This document shows positions 1-8,519 of a stretch of DNA of 21,962 nucleotides, piece after piece. Made by a program: the position numbers and the translations under genes. Each line of letters begins with the position of its first letter. The stretch's first letter is position 1. The notes beneath the pieces are model-generated. The model was not told the DNA's origin and made no database searches. It saw only the letters and a list, made by a program, of their open reading frames with translations. This DNA is from Caldisericaceae bacterium (GTDB taxonomy: Bacteria; Caldisericota; Caldisericia; Caldisericales; Caldisericaceae), in assembly GCA_021161495.1 (NCBI GenBank), contig JAGHAO010000078.1:1-21962 (forward strand), written 5' to 3'.

Positions 1-447
1 AAGATTAAAAACCTCGATACCGGGAATATTGTGGAAAAAACATTCAGGCCTGAAGAAAAGTTTAAAAAAGCCTTTCTTGAAAGAAAGTTGATGCAATATT
101 TGTACAGAGAAGGCGACAATTTCGTTTTTATGGATATGGAAACGTACGATCAGGTTTATCTTTCGAAAAAAGAAGTGGGTGATGCGGTGAATTTCTTAAA
201 GGACAACCTTGAACTAAAAATTGTTTTTCATAAGAACAGGCCAATATCCGTGGAACTTCCCACTTTTGTCGAACTTGAAGTTACGCACACGGAACCGGGT
301 GTAAAGGGGGATACTGCGACCACTGCGATGAAGCCCGCGATTCTCGAAACGGGATATAAGGTTAACGTCCCTCTGTTTGTGAATGAAGGAGACGTAATAA
401 AAGTTGATACGAGAACGGGAGAATATCTTGAAAGGGTGAGCAAATGA
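1..447 (+). CDS. efp: Elongation factor P, 3' part (5' end outside window)
   Basis: The reading frame is open from base 1 and gives 148 residues of elongation factor P, which binds stalled ribosomes near the E site and promotes peptide bond formation at consecutive prolines. The visible part begins in the KIKNLDTG stretch that follows the modified N-terminal KOW-like domain, and then covers the two OB-type domains. The PTFVELEVTHTEPGVKGDTA and PLFVNEGDVIKVDTRTGEY segments are diagnostic. EF-P is normally about 185 residues, so roughly 37 N-terminal residues, including the loop residue that is modified in many bacteria, lie upstream of the window. The GTG at position 31 is internal and not the start. 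The stop overlaps the next start as ATGA, which suggests translational coupling with the Asp23-like gene. Confidence 0.96.
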   Translation, partial: KIKNLDTGNIVEKTFRPEEKFKKAFLERKLMQYLYREGDNFVFMDMETYDQVYLSKKEVGDAVNFLKDNLELKIVFHKNRPISVELPTFVELEVTHTEPGVKGDTATTAMKPAILETGYKVNVPLFVNEGDVIKVDTRTGEYLERVSK

Positions 448-773
448 GTGAAGTTATTATTACGGACGAAGCAATTGAGTCGATTATTTTAAATGCCACT
501 TTGAGCGTTGACGGTGTTTTTGACACCTGGCGCGGCATAGAAGAGTACATTCCTTATGTGAATAAGGATAAAAAGCGTCCGCACGGAGTAGATTTTGTTA
601 TACAAAACAATATTTTAAGCGCAAATGTTTTTATCGTTGCGAAGTACGGATATGATTTGAGAAAAATAGGTGCCGAAGTTCAGAAAAACATAAAACTCAG
701 AATTGAGACAATGACTCCGTTTAAGGTCGGGAAAATAAACGTCATAATAGAAGATGTAAAGTATGAGCATTAG
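444..773 (+). CDS. Asp23/Gls24 family protein
   Basis: This encodes 109 residues with the Asp23/Gls24 (DUF322) pattern: an N-terminal ITDEAIESI helix, a DGVFD turn, the alternating strands around LSANVFIVAKYG, a helix with the pattern IGAEVQKNIKLRIE, and a C-terminal VGKINVIIEDVKY strand. Family members are small cytoplasmic or membrane-associated proteins linked to envelope homeostasis in Gram-positive bacteria, and their biochemical activity is not settled. No signal peptide or membrane segment is visible. The gene lies between efp and nusB, the position such genes often take in Firmicutes. It overlaps efp by 4 bases and nusB by 11. The family assignment is from fold pattern and context; a specific function cannot be given. 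Confidence 0.85.
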   Translation: MSEVIITDEAIESIILNATLSVDGVFDTWRGIEEYIPYVNKDKKRPHGVDFVIQNNILSANVFIVAKYGYDLRKIGAEVQKNIKLRIETMTPFKVGKINVIIEDVKYEH

Positions 774-1176
774 GAGTCGGGCAAGGGAACTCGCATTTAA
801 GATTTTTTTCGCAATGGATGCGGGTAAAAATTCGTTACCCGATGTAGCAACGAATTTTTCTTACGAATCGCCCGTTGCAATGGATTATGCATTGGTTTTG
901 GTAAAGGGCGTGATTGAGCATCTTAGGGAAATAGACGAGAAAATAGTTTCTTTGCTTGAGAACTGGGATTTTTCGAGATTGGCAATGCCGGATAAGGAAA
1001 TTTTAAGGCTTGCCCTTTTTGAAATTGATTATTTAGACGGGAGCGACCCGGGTGCTGTTGTTTTCGATGCCGTTGAAATTGCTAAAAAATACGGCACTGA
1101 AAATTCCGGGGAGTTTGTTAACGGTATACTTCGTTCCTATCTCAGGAGGAAGGAAAATGCCGCTCAAAAGGCTTGA
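763..1176 (+). CDS. nusB: Transcription antitermination factor NusB
   Basis: The product is 137 residues, the usual size for NusB, an all-helical RNA-binding protein. It pairs with NusE (ribosomal protein S10) on boxA RNA to support rRNA antitermination and processing. The N-terminal RSRARELAFKIFFAMD matches the Arg-rich helix of the family (usually R-x-x-ARE-x-A-x-Q-x-L). The C-terminal half holds the typical core: W-(D/N)-x-x-R-(L/I)-x-x-x-(D/E)-x-x-I-L-R-(L/M)-A, then EAVEIAKKYG-like and FVNGIL(R). The ATG at 763 lies inside the end of the Asp23-like gene (11-base overlap), which implies coupled translation. In many Firmicutes folD and xseA/xseB follow nusB; here an acylphosphatase does. 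Confidence 0.95.
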   Translation: MSIRSRARELAFKIFFAMDAGKNSLPDVATNFSYESPVAMDYALVLVKGVIEHLREIDEKIVSLLENWDFSRLAMPDKEILRLALFEIDYLDGSDPGAVVFDAVEIAKKYGTENSGEFVNGILRSYLRRKENAAQKA

Positions 1177-1432
1177 GGCGAGAGTTTACGGATTTGTGCA
1201 AGGCGTGGGTTTCAGGTACTTCGTGAGAAAAAATGCGTTAAGGTTTAACCTCAACGGCTATGCAAAAAATCTGCCCGACGGTTCCGTTGAAGTTGTAGCC
1301 GAAGGTGAAGAAGAAGATCTCCTGAAATTGTTGGAACTTTTGAAAACGGGTAATTCGTATTCGAATGTGGAGAAAGTCGAATATGCAATTAAAGAGCCTT
1401 ACAATGATATGAGCGGGTTTGATACCTATTAA
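1157..1432 (+). CDS. acyP: Acylphosphatase
   Basis: This is a 91-residue acylphosphatase, which hydrolyses carboxyl-phosphate anhydrides such as acetyl phosphate. It is a single ferredoxin-like alpha/beta domain. The phosphate-binding loop GFVQGVGFRYF carries the catalytic arginine (Arg20), and GYAKNLPDGSVEV carries the catalytic asparagine (Asn38). The frame is open upstream of 1157, but the ATG at 1157 is the start: AGGAGGA lies 6 bases before it, and the protein then begins exactly as the family does (MPLKRLEARVYG). It starts inside the 3' end of nusB (20-base overlap). In this genome it could act on acyl phosphates such as those made by the downstream Buk/Ptb enzymes, but that link is inference. 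Confidence 0.95.
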   Translation: MPLKRLEARVYGFVQGVGFRYFVRKNALRFNLNGYAKNLPDGSVEVVAEGEEEDLLKLLELLKTGNSYSNVEKVEYAIKEPYNDMSGFDTY

Positions 1433-1446
1433 AGGAGGTGAAAGGG

Positions 1447-2337
1447 GTGGATATAGAAGAATATCTTGCCGATAAAAGAAGATTATTCGATAATGCAATA
1501 AGATCCGTAATTGAACCCCTTAAGGAACATTCCGTTTTGTATGCCGCTATGTCTTACAGCCTTTTGTCCGGCGGCTAAAGATTGAGACCCATATTGATTC
1601 TCTCCGTATATAATGCCCTAACGGGGGAAGAAAGTAAAATCATACCGTTTGGTTGTGCTTTGGAAATGATACATACGTATTCTTTAATTCATGATGACCT
1701 TCCCATAATGGACAATAGCGACTTAAGAAGGGGTAAGCCTACCTGCCATAAGGTATACGGGGACGATATGGCACTCCTTGCGGGTGACGCCCTTATTTCC
1801 CTCGCATTCGAGATAATATCGGATCCCTCGAACTTAAAGAATTTTCCACCGGATAAGATATTAAACGTTGTTTATGATTTCGGTGTATATACGGGCATAA
1901 AAGGCTTGGTCGGCGGGCAAGTGATGGATATTGTAACGAGCGGGATGGATACCATTGATAAAGACACGATACTTTACATTGAGAAAAAAAAGACGGCGTC
2001 TCTTATCACACTTGCCGTCCGCACCGGTGCAATCTTGGGAGGTTCGTCCGAAGAGGAGATTTCCGCAATAACTAATTTCGGAATTAATTTGGGAATAAGT
2101 TATCAGATAATAGACGACATTTTAGACGTTGTTTCAACTCCAGAAGTGCTCGGCAAAGACACAAACCAAGATAAGAAAAATAGAAAAGCGACTTTTGTCT
2201 CACTTTATGGCATGGACGTTGCAAAGAAGATGGCCGAGGAATACGTACAAAAGGCGATCGATTATCTAATTCCGTTTAAGGACAAATATTCCGTTCTTGC
2301 GGAGATTGCCAAATTTTCCCTAAAGAGGATCAAGTGA
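1447..2337 (+). pseudogene. ispA: Polyprenyl (farnesyl/geranylgeranyl) diphosphate synthase with in-frame stop
   Basis: Taken through one TAA, this frame encodes about 296 residues of an IspA-type short-chain prenyl diphosphate synthase, which condenses DMAPP/GPP with IPP. A GTG at 1447 lies 8 bases after GGAGG in a strong AAAGGAGGTG. Codons 1-43 read as a normal N-terminus ending LLSGG. Codon 44 (1576-1578) is TAA where the family has the IPP-binding lysine of GGKRLRP, and RLRPILIL follows in the same frame. The first Asp-rich motif (DDLPIMD, from 1693) and the second (DDILD, from 2113) are intact, as is LRRGKPT. A restart at TTG 1582 would give 251 residues without the GGKR loop. The remainder shows no decay, so this is either a very recent nonsense mutation or a base error (AAA to TAA). 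It overlaps dxs by 4 bases. Confidence 0.9.
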
Positions 2338-4175
2338 GGGGAGAAAGAAAAATATTAAATTCCATAAATAGCCCTGAGGATGTAAAAAAACTTTCTCAAC
2401 AAGAACTCGAAGAATTATCTGCCGAGATCAGGAAATTGATTATAGAAACCGTTTCCGAGACGGGAGGGCACCTTGCTTCGAATCTCGGAGCCGTAGAGAT
2501 CACACTTGCTTTGCATAAAGTTTTCGACTTTTCAAAGGACAAATTAATTTTGGATGTGAGCCATCAAGTTTATACGCATAAAATCATCACCGGAAGGAAA
2601 GAAAAATTCTTTACCCTCAGGCAGTACAAGAGTATAAGCGGATATGCAAACCCGGAGGAAAGCGAATACGATGCTTTTGTTGCAGGGCATGCGGCGACTT
2701 CTCTCGCACTTGCCGTGGGATTTGTCGAGGCAAGGAAAATAAAAAAAGAAAACCACGAAATCGTTGTTGTAATAGGGGACGGTGCATTTACCGCCGGAGA
2801 GGCATTTGAAGGGCTTAATAATTTGGGCAGGCTCGGTGAGAAGGTAATTATTATTTTGAATGATAACGAAATGTCCATATCAAAGAACGTGGGCGCTCTT
2901 TCCCAATACTTTGCCCGCATCAGGACATCTTCTTTTTACCGCACGATAAAAGCGAAACTTCCCAAAACAACTTTCGGAAGAAGGATTAAACTTGCCATAA
3001 AGGATTTAATTTTACCCGTCGTATTTTTCGAGGAGTTCGGATTTACTTATTTGGGCCCAGTTGACGGCCACAATGTGGAATCTCTTGTCAGTATGTTAAA
3101 GAGAAGCAAGAACATAAATTCTCCTGTTGTGGTTCATGTGATAACCAAAAAAGGAAAGGGTTATAAGCCTGCCGAAGAGAATCCTACGGCTTTTCACAGC
3201 GCGCATCCGTTTGACATACGAACGGGAAAATTTCGGCATCCTGATTCCAAATTGAAATCCTTTTCCGAAGTATTTGGCGAAGAGATTGTAAGACTTGGGG
3301 AAGAAGACGAAAGAGTTTTTGCAATAACCGCCGCAATGCCTGACGGAACAAAAACGAGTTTGTTCAGGGATAAATTCCCGGATAGGTTCCTTGATGTGGG
3401 AATTGCCGAACAATGTGCGGTAACGGCGGGTGCGGCTCTTGCAAAAGAGGGGTTGAAACCGGTGGTTGCAATTTATTCTACGTTTATGCAAAGAGCGTAC
3501 GATCAGCTTGTTCATGATGTCGGTATTCTCGATTTGCCCGTAATTTTCGCATTGGACAGAGCGGGCGTTGTTTCACAGGACGGGCCGACGCACCAAGGTG
3601 TTTTCGATCTTTCTTTTATGAGAACAATACCCAATTTTGTTGTTATGGCCCCGAAAAATGCCTCGGAACTTCGTGCAATGTTAGAATTCGCTTTGGATTG
3701 CAAACACCCTGTTTCCATTCGGTACCCGAAGGATTATGCGGAAGAGGGGGAAGAGATTAAAAAAATCGAGATTGGAAAGGCGGAACTTGTTAAAAGCGGG
3801 AAAGATTTGTTGATTATATCAATAGGAGTAATGTTTTACCCCGCAGCGGAGGCAGTTAAAATTTTGGAAAACAAAGGTATTTCCGTGGGGCTTATCAATG
3901 CCCGGTTTGTAAAGCCCATTGATAAGGATTTGATAACAAGAGAGGCGCTTCGTTCCGGAAAAGTGCTTACCGTGGAAGACAATACCTTATCCGGCGGATT
4001 TGGTTCGGCCGTAAAAGAAATTCTTTCCGATAAGGATATTATCGTGCATTCCCTTGGAATTAACGACTTCTTCCCTGAGCAGGGTAATAGAAAAGATTTA
4101 CTTGCAAAATACGGATTGAATGCGGAAACTATCGCAAAAGTTGGTGAGAAAATTGCCGAAGAAAAGATTAGATGA
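2334..4175 (+). CDS. dxs: 1-deoxy-D-xylulose-5-phosphate synthase
   Basis: Dxs (613 residues, normal length about 610-640) is a thiamine-diphosphate enzyme that condenses pyruvate and glyceraldehyde-3-phosphate, the first step of the MEP isoprenoid pathway. Visible features in order: ETGGHLASNLG, which includes the conserved active-site His46; DVSHQVYTHKI; the ThDP/Mg2+ motif starting GDG at 148-150 and closing with N-D-N near 176-178; the transketolase pyrimidine-binding segment DVGIAEQ; the STFMQRAYDQ-type loop; and the C-terminal transketolase domain. The start is a GTG overlapping the TGA of the prenyl synthase gene (GTGA), with AGAGG shortly upstream; a later start would cut into the conserved LNSINSPED opening. 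Adjacency to the prenyl synthase is the common ispA-dxs pairing. Confidence 0.96.
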   Translation: MRGERKILNSINSPEDVKKLSQQELEELSAEIRKLIIETVSETGGHLASNLGAVEITLALHKVFDFSKDKLILDVSHQVYTHKIITGRKEKFFTLRQYKSISGYANPEESEYDAFVAGHAATSLALAVGFVEARKIKKENHEIVVVIGDGAFTAGEAFEGLNNLGRLGEKVIIILNDNEMSISKNVGALSQYFARIRTSSFYRTIKAKLPKTTFGRRIKLAIKDLILPVVFFEEFGFTYLGPVDGHNVESLVSMLKRSKNINSPVVVHVITKKGKGYKPAEENPTAFHSAHPFDIRTGKFRHPDSKLKSFSEVFGEEIVRLGEEDERVFAITAAMPDGTKTSLFRDKFPDRFLDVGIAEQCAVTAGAALAKEGLKPVVAIYSTFMQRAYDQLVHDVGILDLPVIFALDRAGVVSQDGPTHQGVFDLSFMRTIPNFVVMAPKNASELRAMLEFALDCKHPVSIRYPKDYAEEGEEIKKIEIGKAELVKSGKDLLIISIGVMFYPAAEAVKILENKGISVGLINARFVKPIDKDLITREALRSGKVLTVEDNTLSGGFGSAVKEILSDKDIIVHSLGINDFFPEQGNRKDLLAKYGLNAETIAKVGEKIAEEKIR

Positions 4176-4941
4176 AGAGATTGTAAACAGGGGGATCCTC
4201 AAAACGCGTTCCGAAGCAAAGCGCTTCATAATGGAAGGAAAGGTGATGGTTAACGGCGAAACCGTATCGAAGGCGGGGCATAGCGTTTCCGAATCCGATA
4301 AAATTACTCTTAAAGCGCCTAAAAAGTATGTGGGCAGGGGAGGGCTCAAATTAGAGTTTGCACTTGACAAATTTAACATTAAAGTAAAGGACAGAATTGC
4401 CGGAGACATAGGTGCATCGACTGGAGGTTTTACGGATTGCCTCTTAAAAAGGGGAGCAAAGAAGGTTTATGCCGTGGATGTGGGGTACGGCCAATTGGAC
4501 TTTTCCATAAGGAATAATCCTCGTGTGGTTGTTTTGGAAAGAACGAATGCGCGGTACCTTTCGAAAAAGGAAATCAAAGATGATTTATCGCTTGTCGTTA
4601 TGGACGTATCTTTCATTTCGATCTTGAAAATTCTTCCTGCATTAAATAATCTAACTTGCCCTGATGTGGATATTGTCTCTCTTATAAAGCCTCAGTTCGA
4701 AGGAAAACCGGAATATCTTAGAAAAGGAATTGTTAAAAATCCGGAATTTCATAGAATAATTTTGAAGGAGGTTTCCGCAAACATAAAAAAATTGGGGTTC
4801 TCCGTGGTGAATGCAACATATTCCCCTATTAAGGGCGGAAAGGGAAATATCGAGTATTTTTATTTGATTCGAAAAACGGGTGATATGATCCAAAATGATT
4901 TGCTTTATAAGATAATAGACGAGGCTTGGGAGAAATTATGA
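4153..4941 (+). CDS. tlyA: TlyA family rRNA 2'-O-methyltransferase (S4 + FtsJ-like)
   Basis: This encodes about 262 residues with an N-terminal S4 RNA-binding domain (about 3-62) and an FtsJ/RrmJ-like methyltransferase domain. The SAM-binding motif is GDIGASTGGFTD (about 84-95). Candidate KDKE tetrad residues seen are Lys66, Asp151 (VVMDVSF), Lys179 (IKPQFE) and Glu234 (NIEYF). TlyA methylates 2'-hydroxyls of 16S and/or 23S rRNA; older annotations call it hemolysin A. The frame extends upstream to an ATG at 4120, but the family-typical KKRLDEEIVNRG start is best matched by TTG 4153, with GGTGAG 4 bases before it; GTG 4144 is an alternative. It begins inside dxs (23-base overlap) and ends in an ATGA overlap with nadK. 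Confidence 0.92.
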   Translation: MPKKRLDEEIVNRGILKTRSEAKRFIMEGKVMVNGETVSKAGHSVSESDKITLKAPKKYVGRGGLKLEFALDKFNIKVKDRIAGDIGASTGGFTDCLLKRGAKKVYAVDVGYGQLDFSIRNNPRVVVLERTNARYLSKKEIKDDLSLVVMDVSFISILKILPALNNLTCPDVDIVSLIKPQFEGKPEYLRKGIVKNPEFHRIILKEVSANIKKLGFSVVNATYSPIKGGKGNIEYFYLIRKTGDMIQNDLLYKIIDEAWEKL

Positions 4942-5747
4942 GAATAGGCATTTTTTATCTGGAAAATAACGGTATTGAGGAAACGGCAAGAGAACTTGCC
5001 GTGTTTCTTACGAAGAGAAATGTGAAGGTGATTGACACCGATAACTTAAAAAAGTTGAGAAGTGCAAAAGGGCTTATCATTATAAGTCTCGGAGGGGACG
5101 GAACATTTTTGAAGGCCTCTCATATAGGAATTCGTCTCAACGCCCCGGTAGTAGGGGTTAATCTTGGGAATCTCGGGTTCCTTACGGATATCGAAGCGAG
5201 GGATTTGTTTGATGCCACTGAACAACTTCTGAAAGGAAAATACGAAGTTGAAAAAAGGATGACCCTTGAAGGAACCGTTATAGGGACCAAAGGTGAGGAA
5301 AAGACATTTATTGCTGTTAACGACTTTATTGTTCAGCGGAAAATTGACGGCAAGATACTTTCCACTGAAATTTACGTAAACGGGATGGATTCGGGCAGGT
5401 TCCGTTCGGACGGATTGGTTGTTGCAACTCCTACGGGTTCTACTGCATATTCGCTTTCCGTCGGCGGGCCTATCATATCCCCTCTTTCCGAGGTGTATTC
5501 TTTTGTTTTTATTGCTCCGCACAAACTTTCCGCTCGTCCCGTGGTTTTGTCTGGTTCCGATAAATTGTCCGTGAGAATGCTTACCGAAGGAACTTCTTAT
5601 CTTTTGAGGGACGGGGAAATAATTGCCACGCTTGAAAAGTTTGACAGGATTTTGTTCAAAAAAAGCGGTAAATATTTGCAGATATTGCATCTTAAAAATA
5701 AAAACTTTTTTGAGGTTTTAAATAAAAAATTCGGTTGGGGGGTATAG
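4938..5747 (+). CDS. nadK: NAD kinase
   Basis: NadK (269 residues) phosphorylates NAD+ to NADP+ using ATP or polyphosphate. The diagnostic GGDGT motif is at residues 52-56. It is followed by GVNLGNLGFLTD, the VNDFIVQRK segment (ND where many NadKs have NE), and the long DGLVVATPTGSTAYSLSVGG block (158-177) that forms the NAD-binding core. An in-frame TTG at 4926 would lengthen it by four residues, but ATG 4938 is preferred: GGGAG lies about 5 bases upstream, it forms ATGA with the tlyA stop, and the protein opens with the usual RIGIFY strand. In Firmicutes nadK commonly sits between tlyA and argR/recN. Here no argR is present and recN follows directly. Confidence 0.96.
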   Translation: MRIGIFYLENNGIEETARELAVFLTKRNVKVIDTDNLKKLRSAKGLIIISLGGDGTFLKASHIGIRLNAPVVGVNLGNLGFLTDIEARDLFDATEQLLKGKYEVEKRMTLEGTVIGTKGEEKTFIAVNDFIVQRKIDGKILSTEIYVNGMDSGRFRSDGLVVATPTGSTAYSLSVGGPIISPLSEVYSFVFIAPHKLSARPVVLSGSDKLSVRMLTEGTSYLLRDGEIIATLEKFDRILFKKSGKYLQILHLKNKNFFEVLNKKFGWGV

Positions 5748-7454
5748 ATGATCGTAGGCTTGCTTCTAAAAGATTTTGCCATTGCTAAAAAAGTGGAGCT
5801 TGCGTTTGATTCAAATCTTATCGTAATTACGGGTGAAACGGGAGCGGGAAAAACCATATTAATGAAGGCAATTGCCGCATCTTGCGGAAGTAGTATAAGT
5901 AGCGACGTAATACGCAGTAATGCGGAAAAAGCCCAGGTAGAAGCAAGTTTTACCCTTGATGATTCCGAAAATGCAAAGGCTGTACTCTTGAAATATGACC
6001 TGCTTGAAGAAGATAATGTTTTAATTCTTTCGAGGACTATATACGGCAGTAGGACAAAGGCAAGTGTAAACGGACATTTTGTTCCGATAAAAATATTAAA
6101 CGAAATCGGAAGAAAGTTGATCGATATGCACGGGCAACATGACGTGCAAACGCTTCTTAAACCCGAAAATCATTTGGATGTTCTTGACAGATTCGACGGG
6201 CCGGAGATGCTTTCACTGCGGGAAGAAATTCATAAAGAGTTTCTTCTTTTGAGAGAACTTAAAAATGAAATAAAAAGGCTCGAAGAAGAGGATCAAAAAT
6301 ATCGGCAAGAGCGTGATTTTATAGAATTTGAGATCAATGAACTCGAAAATGCCAATTTGTCTCCGGATGAAGAGGAAGAGCTTCGAAAAGAAGAAAAAAT
6401 TCTTGCCAATAGTCAGGAGTTTGCCGAGTTAATTGAATCCTCAAAGATGCTTCTTACGCAAAATGAGGAGGCTTCTATCCTTGATTTGGTGGATAAATTT
6501 ATTGACTTTTTATCCGAAGCGTCCCGGATCAATCCGGATTTGAACGATATTCTAACGATAGCCGAGCAAATAAAAACCGAAATCAGGGATTTCGACAGAG
6601 AACTCTCCGAATTCGAGGCGGAAAACATATACGACCCCGAAAAACTTTCTCAAATTCAAGAGAGGCTTTCTTTTCTTTCCACCTTGAAGATAAAATATAG
6701 GAAAGAGATTCCGGAACTTATCGATTACCTTAACGAATTAAAAGAGAAATCCGAATCTTTTTCTTCTCTTTCCGAAGAAATAGAAACTAAAAAAAGCGAA
6801 GTTGAAAGTTTAATCTCTTCCCTTGAAGAAAAGTGTGCGAAGCTGAACGAACTGCGTGAACAAACTGCAAGAGTATTTGAGCAAAAGGTTCTTGCGGAAC
6901 TCAAAGATTTGGCGATGGAACATGCGGAATTCAAAGTGCAAATTACCCAGATTCCGGATGAGGGCGGTATTTTGGTTCACGGTAAACGTGTGAAGTTATT
7001 CCCGTTCGGAACGGATGTGGTTGAATTCCGGATTGCTCCTAATCCGGGGGAAGGGTTTAAGCCCCTTGCCTCGGTTGCTTCCGGTGGCGAACTTTCAAGA
7101 ATAATGCTCGCAATAAAGAGGGTAATAGCGAAAGTGGATAACATTCCTACACTTGCATTTGACGAAGTGGATGCGGGGATAGGGGGAAAAACAGGAGAAA
7201 AGGTAGCCGAAAAACTTTACGATATTTCAAAATACAGGCAGGTTATTTGCATTACGCACCTACCGCAAATTGCCTCACTTCCCGCTGAACACTTCGTTGT
7301 GGAAAAGAAAGTTGAAAACGGGGAAACTTTTCTTACGGTTAAAAAACTTACCGAAAATGAGAGGGTAAAAGAAATTGCGAGAATGATTTCCGGAACGAAT
7401 GTTACGGATACGACAATAAAACAGGCTGAAGAGCTTTTAAGGAGGTGGAGATGA
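5748..7454 (+). CDS. recN: DNA repair protein RecN
   Basis: RecN (568 residues, usual about 550-570) is an SMC-like ATPase acting in double-strand break repair and homologous recombination. Walker A is GETGAGKT at 29-36. The middle (about 150-390) is rich in E/K/L heptads and forms the coiled-coil arms. The ABC signature SGGELSR is at about 445-451, Walker B TLAFDEVD at about 468-475 with AGIGG after it, and the His switch lies in CITHLPQIA. The globular N-terminal part also carries the HGQHD(V/I)QTLL motif typical of RecN. The ATG follows the nadK stop immediately (TAG then ATG), after a GGGGG run. No SOS box is visible because there is no intergenic space. The stop overlaps the buk start (ATGA). 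Confidence 0.97.
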   Translation: MIVGLLLKDFAIAKKVELAFDSNLIVITGETGAGKTILMKAIAASCGSSISSDVIRSNAEKAQVEASFTLDDSENAKAVLLKYDLLEEDNVLILSRTIYGSRTKASVNGHFVPIKILNEIGRKLIDMHGQHDVQTLLKPENHLDVLDRFDGPEMLSLREEIHKEFLLLRELKNEIKRLEEEDQKYRQERDFIEFEINELENANLSPDEEEELRKEEKILANSQEFAELIESSKMLLTQNEEASILDLVDKFIDFLSEASRINPDLNDILTIAEQIKTEIRDFDRELSEFEAENIYDPEKLSQIQERLSFLSTLKIKYRKEIPELIDYLNELKEKSESFSSLSEEIETKKSEVESLISSLEEKCAKLNELREQTARVFEQKVLAELKDLAMEHAEFKVQITQIPDEGGILVHGKRVKLFPFGTDVVEFRIAPNPGEGFKPLASVASGGELSRIMLAIKRVIAKVDNIPTLAFDEVDAGIGGKTGEKVAEKLYDISKYRQVICITHLPQIASLPAEHFVVEKKVENGETFLTVKKLTENERVKEIARMISGTNVTDTTIKQAEELLRRWR

Positions 7455-8509
7455 AAATTTTAGTGATTAATCCGGGTTCTACATCGACAAAGGTGGCGGT
7501 GTATGAAGACGAAAAACCTATTTTTACGGAATCTATTCATCATTCTGCGGAAGAACTATCAAAATTCAAAAACCTTGCGGATCAGAAGGATTTTAGAAAA
7601 GCCGAGGTAATGAAAATTTTGAAATCGCACGGATTTGACCCGAAGGACCTTGATGCGGTGGTGGGCAGAGGAGGGATACTTAAACCTATAAAAGCAGGTA
7701 CCTATACTGTTAATGAAAGGTTGCTCTACGATCTTGAGCATTCAAAAGTTGACCATGCCTCGAACCTTGGTGGTATTATAGCGTATGAAATCGCACATCC
7801 CTTAGGGATACCCGCTTTTATAGCGGATCCTGTTTCGGTGGACGAATTCGAGGACCTTGCAAGGATTTCGGGCTTAAAAGAAATTGAGCGCCTTTCTCTG
7901 TTGCATACCCTTAATATAAGGGCAAATGCTTACAGGTATGCGAAAGAAAAAGGGAAAAAATTCTCCGATCTCAATTTAATAGTTGTTCATTTAGGGGGAG
8001 GAATATCAATTGCACCTATAAAGAATGGAAAAATAGTGGATGTAAATAATGCAAACGAAGGTGGTCCTTTTTCTCCCGAACGGGCAGGCGGGCTTCCTTC
8101 TATTAACATTGTGGAGTTGGCATATTCCGGCCGGTACACGGAGAAAGAGCTTAAAAGGTTGCTTACAAAGCAGGGTGGAATGATTTCCTATTTGAATACG
8201 AACAATATGAAAGATGTGTTGAAGAAGGTAAAAGAGGGAGATAAATACGCAAAATTAATTTTTGAAGCGATGTGTTATCAGATATCCAAAGAAATAGGAG
8301 CAATGGCAACTGTATTGAAGGGCAACGTGGAAGCGATTATCCTGACCGGCGGTGTCTCTTTTAACGAAGAAGTGGTTGAAGAAATAAGAAAAAGAGTGGA
8401 GTGGATTGCTCCCGTTATTGTTTACCCGGGAGAAAAGGAACTTGAAGCACTTGCTTTTGCGGCATTGAGAGTGCTGAGGGGAGAGGAATCCCCTCTGGAA
8501 TACGTATAA
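7451..8509 (+). CDS. buk: Butyrate kinase (acetokinase family)
   Basis: This is a 352-residue butyrate/branched-chain acid kinase that interconverts carboxylate + ATP and acyl phosphate + ADP. ASKHA-fold markers are seen: VINPGSTSTKVAV near the N-terminus (phosphate 1 loop), VVGRGGILKPI, HASNLGGIIAY, VHLGGGISIAPI (phosphate 2 loop), NNANEGGPFSPERAGGLP and, near the C-terminus, ILTGGVSFNE (adenosine loop). Length and the NPGSTSTK and FSPERAG motifs favour butyrate kinase over acetate kinase, which is about 400 residues. GTG 7445 is in frame but lies within the GGAGGTGG SD, so ATG 7451 is chosen; it overlaps the recN stop. The two ptb-like genes downstream supply the partner activity. Whether the substrate is butyrate, isobutyrate or isovalerate cannot be read from sequence. 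Confidence 0.93.
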   Translation: MKILVINPGSTSTKVAVYEDEKPIFTESIHHSAEELSKFKNLADQKDFRKAEVMKILKSHGFDPKDLDAVVGRGGILKPIKAGTYTVNERLLYDLEHSKVDHASNLGGIIAYEIAHPLGIPAFIADPVSVDEFEDLARISGLKEIERLSLLHTLNIRANAYRYAKEKGKKFSDLNLIVVHLGGGISIAPIKNGKIVDVNNANEGGPFSPERAGGLPSINIVELAYSGRYTEKELKRLLTKQGGMISYLNTNNMKDVLKKVKEGDKYAKLIFEAMCYQISKEIGAMATVLKGNVEAIILTGGVSFNEEVVEEIRKRVEWIAPVIVYPGEKELEALAFAALRVLRGEESPLEYV

Positions 8510-8519
8510 GGAGGCAGAA

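Noticed and set aside
1608..1614. TATAAT-like -10 sequence inside the prenyl synthase gene
   Set aside because: It lies within conserved coding sequence (the LSVYNAL region) with no convincing -35; probably chance in AT-rich DNA.
1582..2337. Independent 251-residue prenyl synthase starting at TTG 1582
   Set aside because: No SD lies at the right distance, the conserved N-terminal helices and the GGKR loop would be missing, and the in-frame upstream codons clearly encode that missing part. It is treated as one interrupted gene.
5046..5690. 214-codon open frame on the - strand
   Set aside because: It is antisense to nadK, with low-complexity basic composition and no family features.
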